From Caldifarciminota bacterium (GTDB lineage: Bacteria; Hydrothermota; Hydrothermia; UBA1063; CAJXJZ01): a stretch of 64,000 nucleotides of DNA. Within the stretch, counting starts at the first letter, position 1; each line of letters begins with the position of its first letter. The stretch is from the NCBI GenBank assembly GCA_026986775.1, contig JALSNX010000001.1:153504-217503 (forward strand), given 5' to 3'. A program made the translations under genes and the position numbers. Below, in pieces: positions 1 to 7,731 of the stretch. The notes under the pieces were generated by a model. It was not told the DNA's origin, ran no database searches, and saw nothing but the letters and a program-made list of their open reading frames with translations.

Positions 1-275
1 CACATATCAGAGAACTGCCAGCAGTTATTCTGACATCGGGTTTTGGTCAGGCCGTTGCCTTTTATCTTTCAAAGAACGACTACAAAAAAATTATTGACAA
101 TGTGGCCGAAGCACTTTCAGAAATTACAAAGATAGAAGGGATAACCTGCGGAAAGGATTTGCTTGAAAAAATCAGAACATCAAATCATGAAACTTACATC
201 CTTCTTTCCAACGAAGCCCTGAAATATGCCATATGGCTTAAGAGACTGGCTGAAGCAATGGAGGTGGAAAAATGA
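1..275 (+). CDS. cmr5: Cmr5, type III-B small subunit (C-terminal part)
   Basis: Reading from base 3, an open frame of about 90 codons runs into a TGA at 273-275 with no start inside the window, so the gene begins upstream. The translation contains LPAVILTSGFGQAVAFYLSK and, near the end, ALKYAIWLKRLAEAMEVEK. This glycine/alanine-rich helix and the closing W-LKR-AEA helix are typical of Cmr5. Cmr5 is the alpha-helical small subunit that lines the Cmr filament and contacts the target RNA. The stop overlaps the cmr6 start (ATGA), the usual cmr5-cmr6 gene order. The rest of the Cmr operon, including its own Cas10 (Cmr2), presumably lies to the left. The family call is from motif recall, not a search. 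Confidence 0.85.
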   Translation, partial: HIRELPAVILTSGFGQAVAFYLSKNDYKKIIDNVAEALSEITKIEGITCGKDLLEKIRTSNHETYILLSNEALKYAIWLKRLAEAMEVEK

Positions 276-1402
276 GTAATACACAAAATAAAGTGTTTGT
301 TGAAGAATCTATTATACCTATACCAAGATGCCCTTATTTTATAAAAAGAGTTTGGAGCATAAAGGAAAAAGAAACAAAGGGAAAAGAAAGTAAAAAAACA
401 AATAAAGTGATTATAGAAAAAAGGGGTCTTATAAATTATGAAATTGTGTTTATAAATAAGAAGGGAGACAAAGATAATAGAAGTAGTTTTAACTTCTCTC
501 TGGCTTTTTACAGATATGCCCCTGACATATCAGAAAATCTTTCCGAATCTAAAAGAGCGTGGCTGAATACACTCGCTGATAAATACAATTTAAGCCCTGA
601 GACCATTCCAGAAGGGCATATTTATCATTTGATTTCTGATGGAGGCAACGAAGACGAAATTAAGAACAGGATTAAAAACTCCGTTTTTTCAAATGGAAGC
701 GAGGTAGAAGTTATTACCATGCAGACCGCCCAGCCCCTCATCATTGGGCTTGGTGAGGCATCTCCATACGAGACCGGCATCACCCTTGATTTCCTGACAG
801 GCCTGCCAATAATCCCGGGAAGTACATTGAAGGGCATTACAAGACGAGCAGCGATTATGATTTACGGAGCAGAATATTGGGATAAATTCACATCAGATTT
901 TGAGAAAAAATTTAGTTATCAGCCGGAGATTAAGCAATTCAATGGTTTAAAATACCTTGATTTATTGCCATACGGAGAAGAATTTGCTTTTGTGGCTGAC
1001 CAGATAGAAAACCACTTTGTTCCTGCCTCATTTACCGAAATCTTTGGCACACAGGACAAAAAAGGCAAAGTTATTTTCATGGATGCCTATCCAGTTAATT
1101 GGGATAACGATCCTGATAAAAAACTATTCCGCCTTGATGTTATGAACCCCCATTACGGACCTTATTATTCCAACGAGGGTTGGGATAAAAAAGAGAAAAG
1201 GCCTGTTCCACCAGGAGATTGGTATAATCCCATTCCGATTTTTTATTTAACTGTGAATGTTGGCGTTAAATACCGCTTCATCCTTGCGGGGAAAGACAAC
1301 GGTTTACTAAAAATAGCTGAAAATTGGCTCAAATTCGCCCTCACCGAAATCGGCATCGGCGCCAAAGGGAATCAGGGGTATGGGGTGTTTGGGGAGGTTT
1401 GA
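272..1402 (+). CDS. cmr6: Cmr6, type III-B RAMP subunit
   Basis: 376-aa RAMP protein. The hallmark segment PIIPGSTLKGITRRAA lies near residues 175-190, and the C-terminal glycine-rich loop GIGAKGNQGYGVFGEV closes the protein. Both are characteristic of Cmr6, which caps one end of the Cmr complex. The first 100 or so residues are more A/T-rich and lysine-rich than the rest and are probably a family-variable extension. The start ATG overlaps the cmr5 stop by 4 nt, with GGAGG a few bases upstream. The stop is only 3 nt before the cas10 of the next (III-A) system, so the Cmr and Csm modules are probably co-transcribed. No catalytic role is expected; the subunit binds crRNA and target RNA. Confidence 0.88.
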   Translation: MSNTQNKVFVEESIIPIPRCPYFIKRVWSIKEKETKGKESKKTNKVIIEKRGLINYEIVFINKKGDKDNRSSFNFSLAFYRYAPDISENLSESKRAWLNTLADKYNLSPETIPEGHIYHLISDGGNEDEIKNRIKNSVFSNGSEVEVITMQTAQPLIIGLGEASPYETGITLDFLTGLPIIPGSTLKGITRRAAIMIYGAEYWDKFTSDFEKKFSYQPEIKQFNGLKYLDLLPYGEEFAFVADQIENHFVPASFTEIFGTQDKKGKVIFMDAYPVNWDNDPDKKLFRLDVMNPHYGPYYSNEGWDKKEKRPVPPGDWYNPIPIFYLTVNVGVKYRFILAGKDNGLLKIAENWLKFALTEIGIGAKGNQGYGVFGEV

Positions 1403-1405
1403 TTT

Positions 1406-3802
1406 ATGGACGAAAGGGAAAGGATTGTGCTTGGGGCACTTTTTCACGACATCGGCAAGGTTGTCCAGAGGGCAAGCGATAACCCCCGACAGATGACCCA
1501 TCAGGAATTCGGGGCAGAGTGGATAAAGAGTAAATTCAAAAATACTCCATACGAGGAACTTTCAGATTTTGCCCTCTATCACCACTTCACAAAAGATACA
1601 CATCCGGAACTTGACGCACGCTCAACTTACCGTAACGACATCCTGCTCGCAGCTTATGCAGATACCCTTTCAGCCGAGGAAAGGGAGGAACACGAAGGTA
1701 AATTTGATCCGTCAAGGCCTCTCAAAAGCATTTTCTCGTCAGTCCAGAACGCAAAAGCGCCCGTTTTCTATAGACCTGAGCCTCTGTCAAGTGGAATTTT
1801 CTATCCCCAAAGGCATGTGAATCTCACAAAAGAAGATTATCAAAAACTTTTGGAGGGGCTTGAAAATGCCATTGAAGGAAAACTAATTGCACCTGACACC
1901 CTTTTAGGGGTATTTGAGGAGTTTTTCACGCTCATACCATCCCATACGGCAGAGGTTGATGGATTCAGCACCGATGTATCCCTCTTTGACTACCTGAAGA
2001 CGACTGCGGCCATCGCACTGGCAAATTACAACTTTCTGGTTGAAAAGCATCGGGGCGTTAAATTTTCTCAAATCCAGTCGGATGAGATTCTAAATTCCAG
2101 AGAAAACCGCTATATGTTTGTCGGCGTGGACATTTCAGGTATTCAGGACTTCATTTACACGATTTCCTCAAAGGGTGCCCTGAAACTCCTTCGTGCACGC
2201 TCGTTTTACATTGAAATGCTCCTTGAGTTCGTGGCGATGAAACTCCTTAAAGAGCTTTCACTTTTCAGAACAAACCTCATCTTTCTTGGCGGGGGCAACT
2301 TCGTCATTCTTGCGCAAAACACCGAAGACGCCCGCAAACTCGTGGATTTAATTATCCACGATTTCAACGAGAGGCTTTTTGACGAGCACAAAGGGAGGCT
2401 CTGGCTGACCCATGCCGTGATGGAATTCAATGGCGAGGCCTTTGGAGACATAAGCCGAATACTGGATGAGCTTGGAGAGGGGCTTCAGGAGGCCAAAAGC
2501 AATAAATTTGCCACATTTGAGGACCTGAACAAAATCTTTGAGCCTGAAGAAACTGAAGGCCTTTACGAATGCGAGGTCTGCGGCGCCGAAATAAAGAAAG
2601 TTGATTGGGAAAAGGATAGAAAGTGCCCTGTTTGCCGAAATCTCCACGATGTTGGAGGCGTAATCCACAGGGCGAAATACATCGTTTACAGACCAAAAGA
2701 CATAAGCGATCCACAAGGCATCTTAAAAGTTTACAGGGGCGAGGACCTTTATCTCTTTGATGAAGCCCGTGACGGCGAAATCGTGTGGGTGATAAATCCT
2801 TCACAGGATGAGTTCATTGAGTATGGCGTAAATCTCTATCTTGGGAATTACCCGAAAATGGGCAGAAACTTTGACCCGGAAGAAGATACCGATGAAGCAC
2901 CATCGTTCAGATATTTCGGCACGAAGCTCATCGGCACGCTCCGCATGGATGTGGACAATCTGGGATGGATATTTTCAAAAGGGCTTTCAGGCAAAAACCG
3001 CTCCATATCGCGTCTTGCCACCCTTTCACGGTTTTTCAACCTGTTTTTCAAAAGATACATCAATGACATTGCAGCCGGAAATCCGGGTGGACTTGAGCAG
3101 TTTTCCGTTGTCCATCCGGGAGAATCGTATCCACGCGAGGTTGTGGTTGTCTATGCAGGCGGCGATGACCTTTTCATTGTGGGGGCGTGGCACGATGTGG
3201 CAGAGCTTGCTTTTGACATAAGACAGGCGTTCAGAAAGTTTGTTGGCGGTGACCACATAACGCTTTCAGGCGGGCTTGCTCTGAACCATCTGAAGCATCC
3301 CATTCATCTATTTGCACGAGACGCAGGCAGGGCAGAGGAGGCCTCTAAAAACAGAAAAGTAGAAGTAAACGGAGCTGAAGAAGTCGTTAAAGACGCTTTT
3401 ACAGCTTTTGGAAGAACTCTTGGCTGGGAAAGGTGGAAGGAAATTATAGAGAAGCGTGAAAGAAAGGGGCTCCTATACATCCGGGAAAACTTCTTTGGTT
3501 CTGCTAATGCCCAACTTGACAGGCATCGAAACACAAAATTTGATCCTCCGTATTTAAACGCCTTGAAAGGTGAAAATGGATTGCCAAGGACTTTTATTTA
3601 CAGAATGATGAAAATATCTGACGAACTTTTAGAGAATGGCTTCAGGCTGAAGCCTTTTGTGATGCTCACTTATTTCCTTGCTAAAAATCCCAAGCTGAGG
3701 AGTTATTTTGGTGAGTGGCTAAAAATAAACAGGGATTCACTTGAATTTTTAAAAGATCTGAAGCCGGTCTTTGTATGGCTTGATATTTTAAAAAGAGGAT
3801 AA
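1406..3802 (+). CDS. csm1: Cas10/Csm1, type III-A large subunit with HD and cyclase (GGDD) sites
   Basis: 798 aa, normal length for Csm1. An N-terminal HD nuclease motif (LFHDIGK, H14-D15) is followed by the first palm domain with VGVDISGIQDFIYTISSKG. A zinc-binding insert has C389, C392, C407 and C410. The second palm domain carries the cyclase signature YAGGDDLF (GGDD, residues 585-588). With both sites intact, the protein should cut ssDNA and make cyclic oligoadenylate (cOA) when the complex binds target RNA. This agrees with the CARF effector csx1 downstream. It is followed 14 nt later by csm2 with a GGAGG ribosome binding site. The SGIQDFIY form and the neighbours csm2-csm5 mark it as Csm1 rather than Cmr2, so this locus has a second Cas10 besides the one expected in the upstream Cmr module. 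Confidence 0.95.
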   Translation: MDERERIVLGALFHDIGKVVQRASDNPRQMTHQEFGAEWIKSKFKNTPYEELSDFALYHHFTKDTHPELDARSTYRNDILLAAYADTLSAEEREEHEGKFDPSRPLKSIFSSVQNAKAPVFYRPEPLSSGIFYPQRHVNLTKEDYQKLLEGLENAIEGKLIAPDTLLGVFEEFFTLIPSHTAEVDGFSTDVSLFDYLKTTAAIALANYNFLVEKHRGVKFSQIQSDEILNSRENRYMFVGVDISGIQDFIYTISSKGALKLLRARSFYIEMLLEFVAMKLLKELSLFRTNLIFLGGGNFVILAQNTEDARKLVDLIIHDFNERLFDEHKGRLWLTHAVMEFNGEAFGDISRILDELGEGLQEAKSNKFATFEDLNKIFEPEETEGLYECEVCGAEIKKVDWEKDRKCPVCRNLHDVGGVIHRAKYIVYRPKDISDPQGILKVYRGEDLYLFDEARDGEIVWVINPSQDEFIEYGVNLYLGNYPKMGRNFDPEEDTDEAPSFRYFGTKLIGTLRMDVDNLGWIFSKGLSGKNRSISRLATLSRFFNLFFKRYINDIAAGNPGGLEQFSVVHPGESYPREVVVVYAGGDDLFIVGAWHDVAELAFDIRQAFRKFVGGDHITLSGGLALNHLKHPIHLFARDAGRAEEASKNRKVEVNGAEEVVKDAFTAFGRTLGWERWKEIIEKRERKGLLYIRENFFGSANAQLDRHRNTKFDPPYLNALKGENGLPRTFIYRMMKISDELLENGFRLKPFVMLTYFLAKNPKLRSYFGEWLKINRDSLEFLKDLKPVFVWLDILKRG

Positions 3803-3816
3803 AAGGAGGAATAAAC

Positions 3817-4020
3817 ATGAGAAATAACAGACCACCAGCACAGGTGTCAGAATTATTGGAATTTATGAAAAGTAAAAGCAGGATGAAAGAGCTTTATGAC
3901 AGTAAAAATGTGGAACAACTGATGGGATCACTCGACCATTTTGGATACCACCTTGCCAAAAGTGTGGGCTTGAAAACCAGTCAGATAAGAAAATTTTTCG
4001 ATACTGTCAAGAGAACTTGA
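3817..4020 (+). CDS. csm2: Csm2 N-terminal half (gene split by frameshift)
   Basis: 67-aa ORF with a clear GGAGG ribosome binding site, ending at a TGA at 4018-4020. The last residues, LKTSQIRKFFDTVKRT, match the conserved first half of Csm2, the small alpha-helical subunit of type III-A complexes (usually about 120-160 aa). The second half is found intact in the next frame from 4022 on. Reading across AGA-(A)-CTT-GAA-TTG would give one continuous protein of normal length, ...TVKR-LELKTHGEIAI.... So either there is a +1 frameshift (one extra base near 4015) or the gene is now expressed as two pieces. The stop context ACT TGA A is not the classical prfB-type CTT TGA shift site. Family assignment is strong; whether a functional Csm2 is made is not clear. 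Confidence 0.75.
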   Translation: MRNNRPPAQVSELLEFMKSKSRMKELYDSKNVEQLMGSLDHFGYHLAKSVGLKTSQIRKFFDTVKRT

Positions 4021-4021
4021 A

Positions 4022-4240
4022 TTGAAAACCCATGGGGAAATAGCAATAAGACAGAGGGTTATCAGGTTAAAACCTGCTCTTGCATACGCCACAGCCAGGC
4101 AAAGAAAACAACTTCAGGATTTCTCAAACGTGGTCATAAAAGCAATTGATATGATCAGAGACAACGAGGATTTTAACTACTTTGTTGAATTTATTGAAGG
4201 TATCGTCGCCTATCACAGGTTTCATGGCGGCAAAGACTGA
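4022..4240 (+). CDS. csm2: Csm2 C-terminal half (second fragment)
   Basis: 72-aa ORF that opens with a possible TTG one base after the TGA of the first fragment. It contains RLKPALAYATARQRKQL and ends EFIEGIVAYHRFHGGKD, the typical Csm2 C-terminal helix that closes on an AYH-F-GG motif. A weak purine stretch (AAGAGA) about 8 nt upstream could allow reinitiation coupled to termination of the first fragment. Otherwise this is the out-of-frame 3' half of a broken gene. The conservation of both halves and the lack of further damage suggest a recent event, a sequencing error, or genuine split expression. Confidence 0.7.
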   Translation: MKTHGEIAIRQRVIRLKPALAYATARQRKQLQDFSNVVIKAIDMIRDNEDFNYFVEFIEGIVAYHRFHGGKD

Positions 4241-4254
4241 ACATGGAGGTTACT

Positions 4255-5034
4255 ATGGATAGAAAACTTTACGGCAAGGTTATTTTGAAAGGCATCATCA
4301 GGGCTGAGACAGGCCTTCACATCGGTGCATCAAAGGAATCCCTTGAAATCGGTGGACTTGATGCACCTGTTATCAAACACCCGGTATCAGGTGAACCATA
4401 CATCCCGGGAAGTTCTCTAAAGGGCAAACTCCGCTCACTTTTTGAAATGAAATTGCATACGGATGAAGGGCTTGAGTTCAATCACAAGATTAGCGTTGGA
4501 GGAAACATCATCAGAATGCATGTATGCGATTCATACGAGAAGGCTCAGAACTGCAAAGTTTGTAGAATATTCGGCTCCTCAGGCGATACGAACTTTCCAG
4601 CCCGCATAAAGGTTCGAGATGCCGAGCTCACTGACGCATCAAGAAAATTTATTGAAGACGGGCTTGACATCAAATTTGAGAACTCACTTGATAGAATCAC
4701 TGCGGCGTCTAATCCACGCCAGATAGAGAGGGTCCCTGCAGGAACGGAATTTGATTTTGAAATCATTTACAATGTTGATGACCCTGACCAGCTTGAAGAA
4801 GACCTTATAAACCTTCTTTCTGCAATGGAGCTTCTTGAGGACGATGCACTCGGAGGACACGGCTCACGCGGCTACGGACGGGTCAAATTCCAGTTCTCTG
4901 AAGTCGTCGCCAAGCCTATGGATGTGTATTTTGAGGATGCCGAGCCTCAAAAACTCATTGAAAAATCTGGTGAAATTAAGGCTGTCAAAGAAGCTGTTAA
5001 AGGCAAAATAGGCCAGATATTTAGGGCATCTTAA
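4255..5034 (+). CDS. csm3: Csm3, type III-A backbone RAMP and target-RNA nuclease
   Basis: RAMP subunit that forms the helical backbone of the Csm complex and cuts target RNA every 6 nt. The segment GLHIGASKESLEIGGLDAPV contains the catalytic aspartate (D36 from the start chosen here), equivalent to D33 of well-studied Csm3 proteins. The signature PYIPGSSLKGKLRSLFE and the glycine-rich GGHGSRGYGRVKF near the C-terminus are also present. An in-frame ATG exists at 4243, but GGAGG at 4245-4249 lies 5 nt before the ATG at 4255, so the shorter 259-aa form is preferred. The gene sits between the split csm2 and csm4, the standard order. Confidence 0.94.
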   Translation: MDRKLYGKVILKGIIRAETGLHIGASKESLEIGGLDAPVIKHPVSGEPYIPGSSLKGKLRSLFEMKLHTDEGLEFNHKISVGGNIIRMHVCDSYEKAQNCKVCRIFGSSGDTNFPARIKVRDAELTDASRKFIEDGLDIKFENSLDRITAASNPRQIERVPAGTEFDFEIIYNVDDPDQLEEDLINLLSAMELLEDDALGGHGSRGYGRVKFQFSEVVAKPMDVYFEDAEPQKLIEKSGEIKAVKEAVKGKIGQIFRAS

Positions 5035-5051
5035 GCCTCTGGAGGTATCAT

Positions 5052-6026
5052 GTGAAAAGAACTTTTGATGTTTTTAAACTCCACTTTCGCTCGCCCCTGC
5101 ATGTCGGAATAGAAGGCCCCTGGAACGAAGATGCCCTGAACTTTATCCACAGTGATACGATTATGGGCGCGCTCTTTGCGCTCGCGGTAAAAGTGAAGCC
5201 CTCGCTTTGTGAGCCATTAAAAGAAGGCAGGATAAAGGTTTCGTCGGCTTTTCCATTCTCCGAAAGTTCTTATTTTCTGCCCACACTGCTTTTGAGACCG
5301 GACAGCCTTTTTGAAGTCAGTGAAAGTGATTATCAGCTCTGGAAAAAGCTTAAAAAATTGCAGTTTTTGCCATTAGAGTGGCTCAAAAGGATTCTCAAGG
5401 GCGAAAAAATAGCCGTTTTTGAGAGGGATATTGAAAGCGTATCCGGGACGTTAAATGGGATATTCAAATTCCGTGTTGCTCCCAAAGTTGCACTTGGAAG
5501 AATCACGCAGAATTCAAACATTTATCATTACGGAGAGATTCACTTTGATAAAGGCGGACTTTTCATCATGGCAGAATTTGAAGATGAGGGTCTGAGAATA
5601 GATTTTTCAGGGCTTTTGAAACTGCTTGGCGATGAGGGAATCGGCGGCAGGCGAACCGCAGGTTACGGCCTTTTTGATGTTGAAAAGGATAAAATTGAAA
5701 TTGAAGTCCCTGAAGACGCAAATTTTCATCTTCTGCTTTCACTTTACTGGCCACCTGACGACGAGAGGTCAAACGGGCTTCTTAAAAACTCGGCTTACAA
5801 ACTTATAAGGCGAACGGGGTGGTTTCTGCTTGATGATGGGCGGTCGCTCCGCAAAAGGCCCGTGTGGATGTTTCAGGAGGGCTCGGTTTTGAGCGCAAGG
5901 CCGAAGGGCGGCGCAGTGGATGTTACACCGTTATCCATATCAGACAAAAGGGTTTTAAGATTTGGGTTTGCATTCACCATTCCCATGAGGAGGAGCGATG
6001 CCGATTTACAAATTCAAAAAGATTGA
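5052..6026 (+). CDS. csm4: Csm4, type III-A RAMP that holds the crRNA 5' tag
   Basis: 324-aa RAMP protein starting at GTG with GGAGG 6 nt upstream; the ATG two bases earlier is out of frame and ends at once. The N-terminus FDVFKLHFRSPLHVGIEG, followed by HSDTIMGALFALAV, is characteristic of Csm4 (Cas5-like). The central glycine loop GDEGIGGRRTAGYGLFDVE is the RAMP G-rich loop. Csm4 binds the 8-nt crRNA 5' handle and Cas10. The last 29 nt overlap the following small gene, whose ribosome binding site lies inside csm4, so translation is probably coupled. Confidence 0.9.
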   Translation: MKRTFDVFKLHFRSPLHVGIEGPWNEDALNFIHSDTIMGALFALAVKVKPSLCEPLKEGRIKVSSAFPFSESSYFLPTLLLRPDSLFEVSESDYQLWKKLKKLQFLPLEWLKRILKGEKIAVFERDIESVSGTLNGIFKFRVAPKVALGRITQNSNIYHYGEIHFDKGGLFIMAEFEDEGLRIDFSGLLKLLGDEGIGGRRTAGYGLFDVEKDKIEIEVPEDANFHLLLSLYWPPDDERSNGLLKNSAYKLIRRTGWFLLDDGRSLRKRPVWMFQEGSVLSARPKGGAVDVTPLSISDKRVLRFGFAFTIPMRRSDADLQIQKD

Positions 6027-6252
6027 GGACCTCCAGAAGGTGGTTTTGAAAGGCAAGGTGCCCGGTGAATTCAACTTTTTCCCGGATAAAGATTACTACC
6101 ACAGGGTGTTTTTTGAGCTTGACCTTCTCGTTCATGTTGACCTGCCGCGGGGCGTCTTCAAGTTTAAGACCTTAAAGGAGGCAGACGAATGGCTCATGAG
6201 GCGTCTGGCGGAGCAGGCATTGAAAAAATTAGAGGAGAAAAATCATGGGTGA
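5998..6252 (+). CDS. Small protein of unknown function inside the csm operon
   Basis: 84-aa protein, not recognised as a standard Cas subunit. It starts at an ATG with a strong GGAGGAG ribosome binding site and overlaps csm4 by 29 nt and csm5 by 8 nt, so it is a real, tightly coupled operon member. Visible features: an N-terminal MPIYKFKKIEDLQKVV strand-helix, an acidic/aromatic middle (FPDKDYYHRVFFELDLL), the segment PRGVFKFKTLKEADEWLMRR, and a lysine/glutamate-rich end. The RGV-KF-TLKEAD segment recalls small proteins that often accompany nucleotidyltransferase or toxin-antitoxin genes; this is recall, not a search result. It could be an accessory subunit, a regulator, or an antitoxin-like hitchhiker. 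Confidence 0.75.
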   Translation: MPIYKFKKIEDLQKVVLKGKVPGEFNFFPDKDYYHRVFFELDLLVHVDLPRGVFKFKTLKEADEWLMRRLAEQALKKLEEKNHG

Positions 6253-7396
6253 GTTTCTGTTGAAAAAGCATTACAGACTAAAACTCCTTTCGCCGCTCCA
6301 CATAGGTGGAAGCGAAAGGATTCCCTTTTACATGATATTCTGTAACGGCAAAAGGTGTTATATCTTTGACGAGATACGCTTCGGTGAGGCGCTTTATAAT
6401 AGAAGTCCACAGTTTGCTGACAGATTCATCCAGCTCGCAGGCAGGGAAAGGGCAAATCTTGCCGATTTCCTGCATGAAATCTTCAGGGGAAACAACAAGG
6501 GCCTGATTGATTTTGTTGAAGGCGCAAAGGCATACAGCGCAGAGGCAAAGGCACGGCCAAAAAGGGAACTGCATCCTTTTATCAGAGATTCGCTTTACCG
6601 CCCTTATGTGCCCGGAACTTCCATAAAGGGTGCTCTGCGCACAGCGGTTATGTATGTGATGCTAAAAAGGATGGACGAAGTAGAAAGGCAGAGACTCCTT
6701 GTTGATTTCGTTGAAAGAAAACTGGGTGAAATAAAAAGAGATGCAAGGAGTGGACAGCGTCGGTTTCTGAGAAGGCAGGAAATCTGGTTTGGCCAGGAAC
6801 TTGAGACTTCTTTGATGTGGAAATACTTCTTTGACGAGGCTGTCGGAAAGTTTGACCCTCATTCTGACATCATGAGGGCAGTTAAGGTCTCGGATACTCA
6901 GCCGCTTGAGCCTGATTCGCCCGTGATTGAAGAAGTTGATGTTTATAATCGTGGATATGCCACAGGGATAAAGATTTATGTGGAGACACTGCCTGCAGGC
7001 ACTGAGCTTGAGTTCACCATAACCTATGACATGAAACTACTTGAGCGGTTCAGAACCCACACAAAAGAGAGGTTCGGGATACCGATGTCTGAGATTGTCG
7101 GTTTCCTTACCGAGCCTATAAAGACACTTAAAGAGTTCACAAAGGACCTTCTGGATTATGAAAGGAAGCGGATAAAAGACGGGTTCACCTATCAGTTTAC
7201 CGGTGAGCCCAACATAAATCTTGGCTGGGGCGGTGGACTTCTTTCCAAAACAGTTGACTTACTTCTTCCAGAGCCCGAGAGGGCAGAGATTTTAAAACTG
7301 TTCAAGCGCCGCCGCCCGTATTACCATGCACCCTCCAGCCGAAGACTAACAAAAGACCGAAGACCCCTGGGCTGGGGAAAGGTTGAGGAGGTGTGA
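6245..7396 (+). CDS. csm5: Csm5, type III-A terminal RAMP subunit
   Basis: 383-aa RAMP protein. The N-terminal YRLKLLSPLHIGGSE, the segment RPYVPGTSIKGALRTAVMYV near residues 120-140, and the C-terminal GWGGGLLSKT and RRPLGWGKVEEV are standard Csm5 features. Csm5 sits at the 3' end of the crRNA and helps recruit maturation nucleases. The start overlaps the preceding small gene by 8 nt. It is the last intact csm gene of the operon, followed by a decayed toxin-antitoxin stretch and then csx1. Confidence 0.93.
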   Translation: MGEFLLKKHYRLKLLSPLHIGGSERIPFYMIFCNGKRCYIFDEIRFGEALYNRSPQFADRFIQLAGRERANLADFLHEIFRGNNKGLIDFVEGAKAYSAEAKARPKRELHPFIRDSLYRPYVPGTSIKGALRTAVMYVMLKRMDEVERQRLLVDFVERKLGEIKRDARSGQRRFLRRQEIWFGQELETSLMWKYFFDEAVGKFDPHSDIMRAVKVSDTQPLEPDSPVIEEVDVYNRGYATGIKIYVETLPAGTELEFTITYDMKLLERFRTHTKERFGIPMSEIVGFLTEPIKTLKEFTKDLLDYERKRIKDGFTYQFTGEPNINLGWGGGLLSKTVDLLLPEPERAEILKLFKRRRPYYHAPSSRRLTKDRRPLGWGKVEEV

Positions 7397-7526
7397 TAAG
7401 GCGTGGAATTATTGAAGTTAGGGAATGGGATCCATAACACGGTTACCTTATGTTTAAATTGTTAATGGGAACAAAGTCAATTAAAATTAAAGGTGCTGGG
7501 TTTAATTTTTGAACATGATAGGAGAT

Positions 7527-7727
7527 ATGGATAGAGAAAAAATTTATGAAAAGCTTGTGGACATCCTGAAAAAGTATGGAGTTAAGAAAATTGCGGTTTT
7601 TGGCTCCTTTGCAGGGGGGAGACATTGTCAGCGAGATTAAGAAAGATTTGAAGGTTATATACAAATGACCAAAAGGGACATTATATGTCTCAAGCACATT
7701 CAGGAGATTTTAAAGGAGGAGGGTTAA
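7527..7727 (+). pseudogene. Broken MNT-HEPN toxin-antitoxin pair
   Basis: A frame from ATG 7527 encodes the first 29 residues of a minimal nucleotidyltransferase, ...KYGVKKIAVFGSFA, ending exactly in the GSFxRG active-site region. It then runs out of frame to a TAA at 7638. In another frame GDIVSEIKKDLKVIYK follows, resembling an MNT C-terminus, with a TGA overlapping ATG 7665 (ATGA, the usual MNT-HEPN junction). From 7665 a 20-residue stub, MTKRDIICLKHIQEILKEEG, matches a HEPN N-terminus and stops. So an MNT-HEPN operon has lost most of both genes. The stretch 7397-7526 before it shows no convincing gene. Confidence 0.6.
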
Positions 7728-7731
7728 AAAT

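Noticed and set aside
2348..2804. Two overlapping - strand ORFs within cas10
   Set aside because: They lie wholly inside the conserved cas10 frame and have no ribosome binding site; antisense shadows.
4010..4024. prfB-type programmed +1 frameshift in csm2
   Set aside because: The context is ACT TGA A rather than a CTT/TTT-type slippery codon with an upstream Shine-Dalgarno, so a programmed shift is unsupported; kept only as one option.
7397..7526. Possible short ORF directly after csm5 (IIEVREWDP)
   Set aside because: Stops after about 14 codons and matches no family I can name; not enough evidence.
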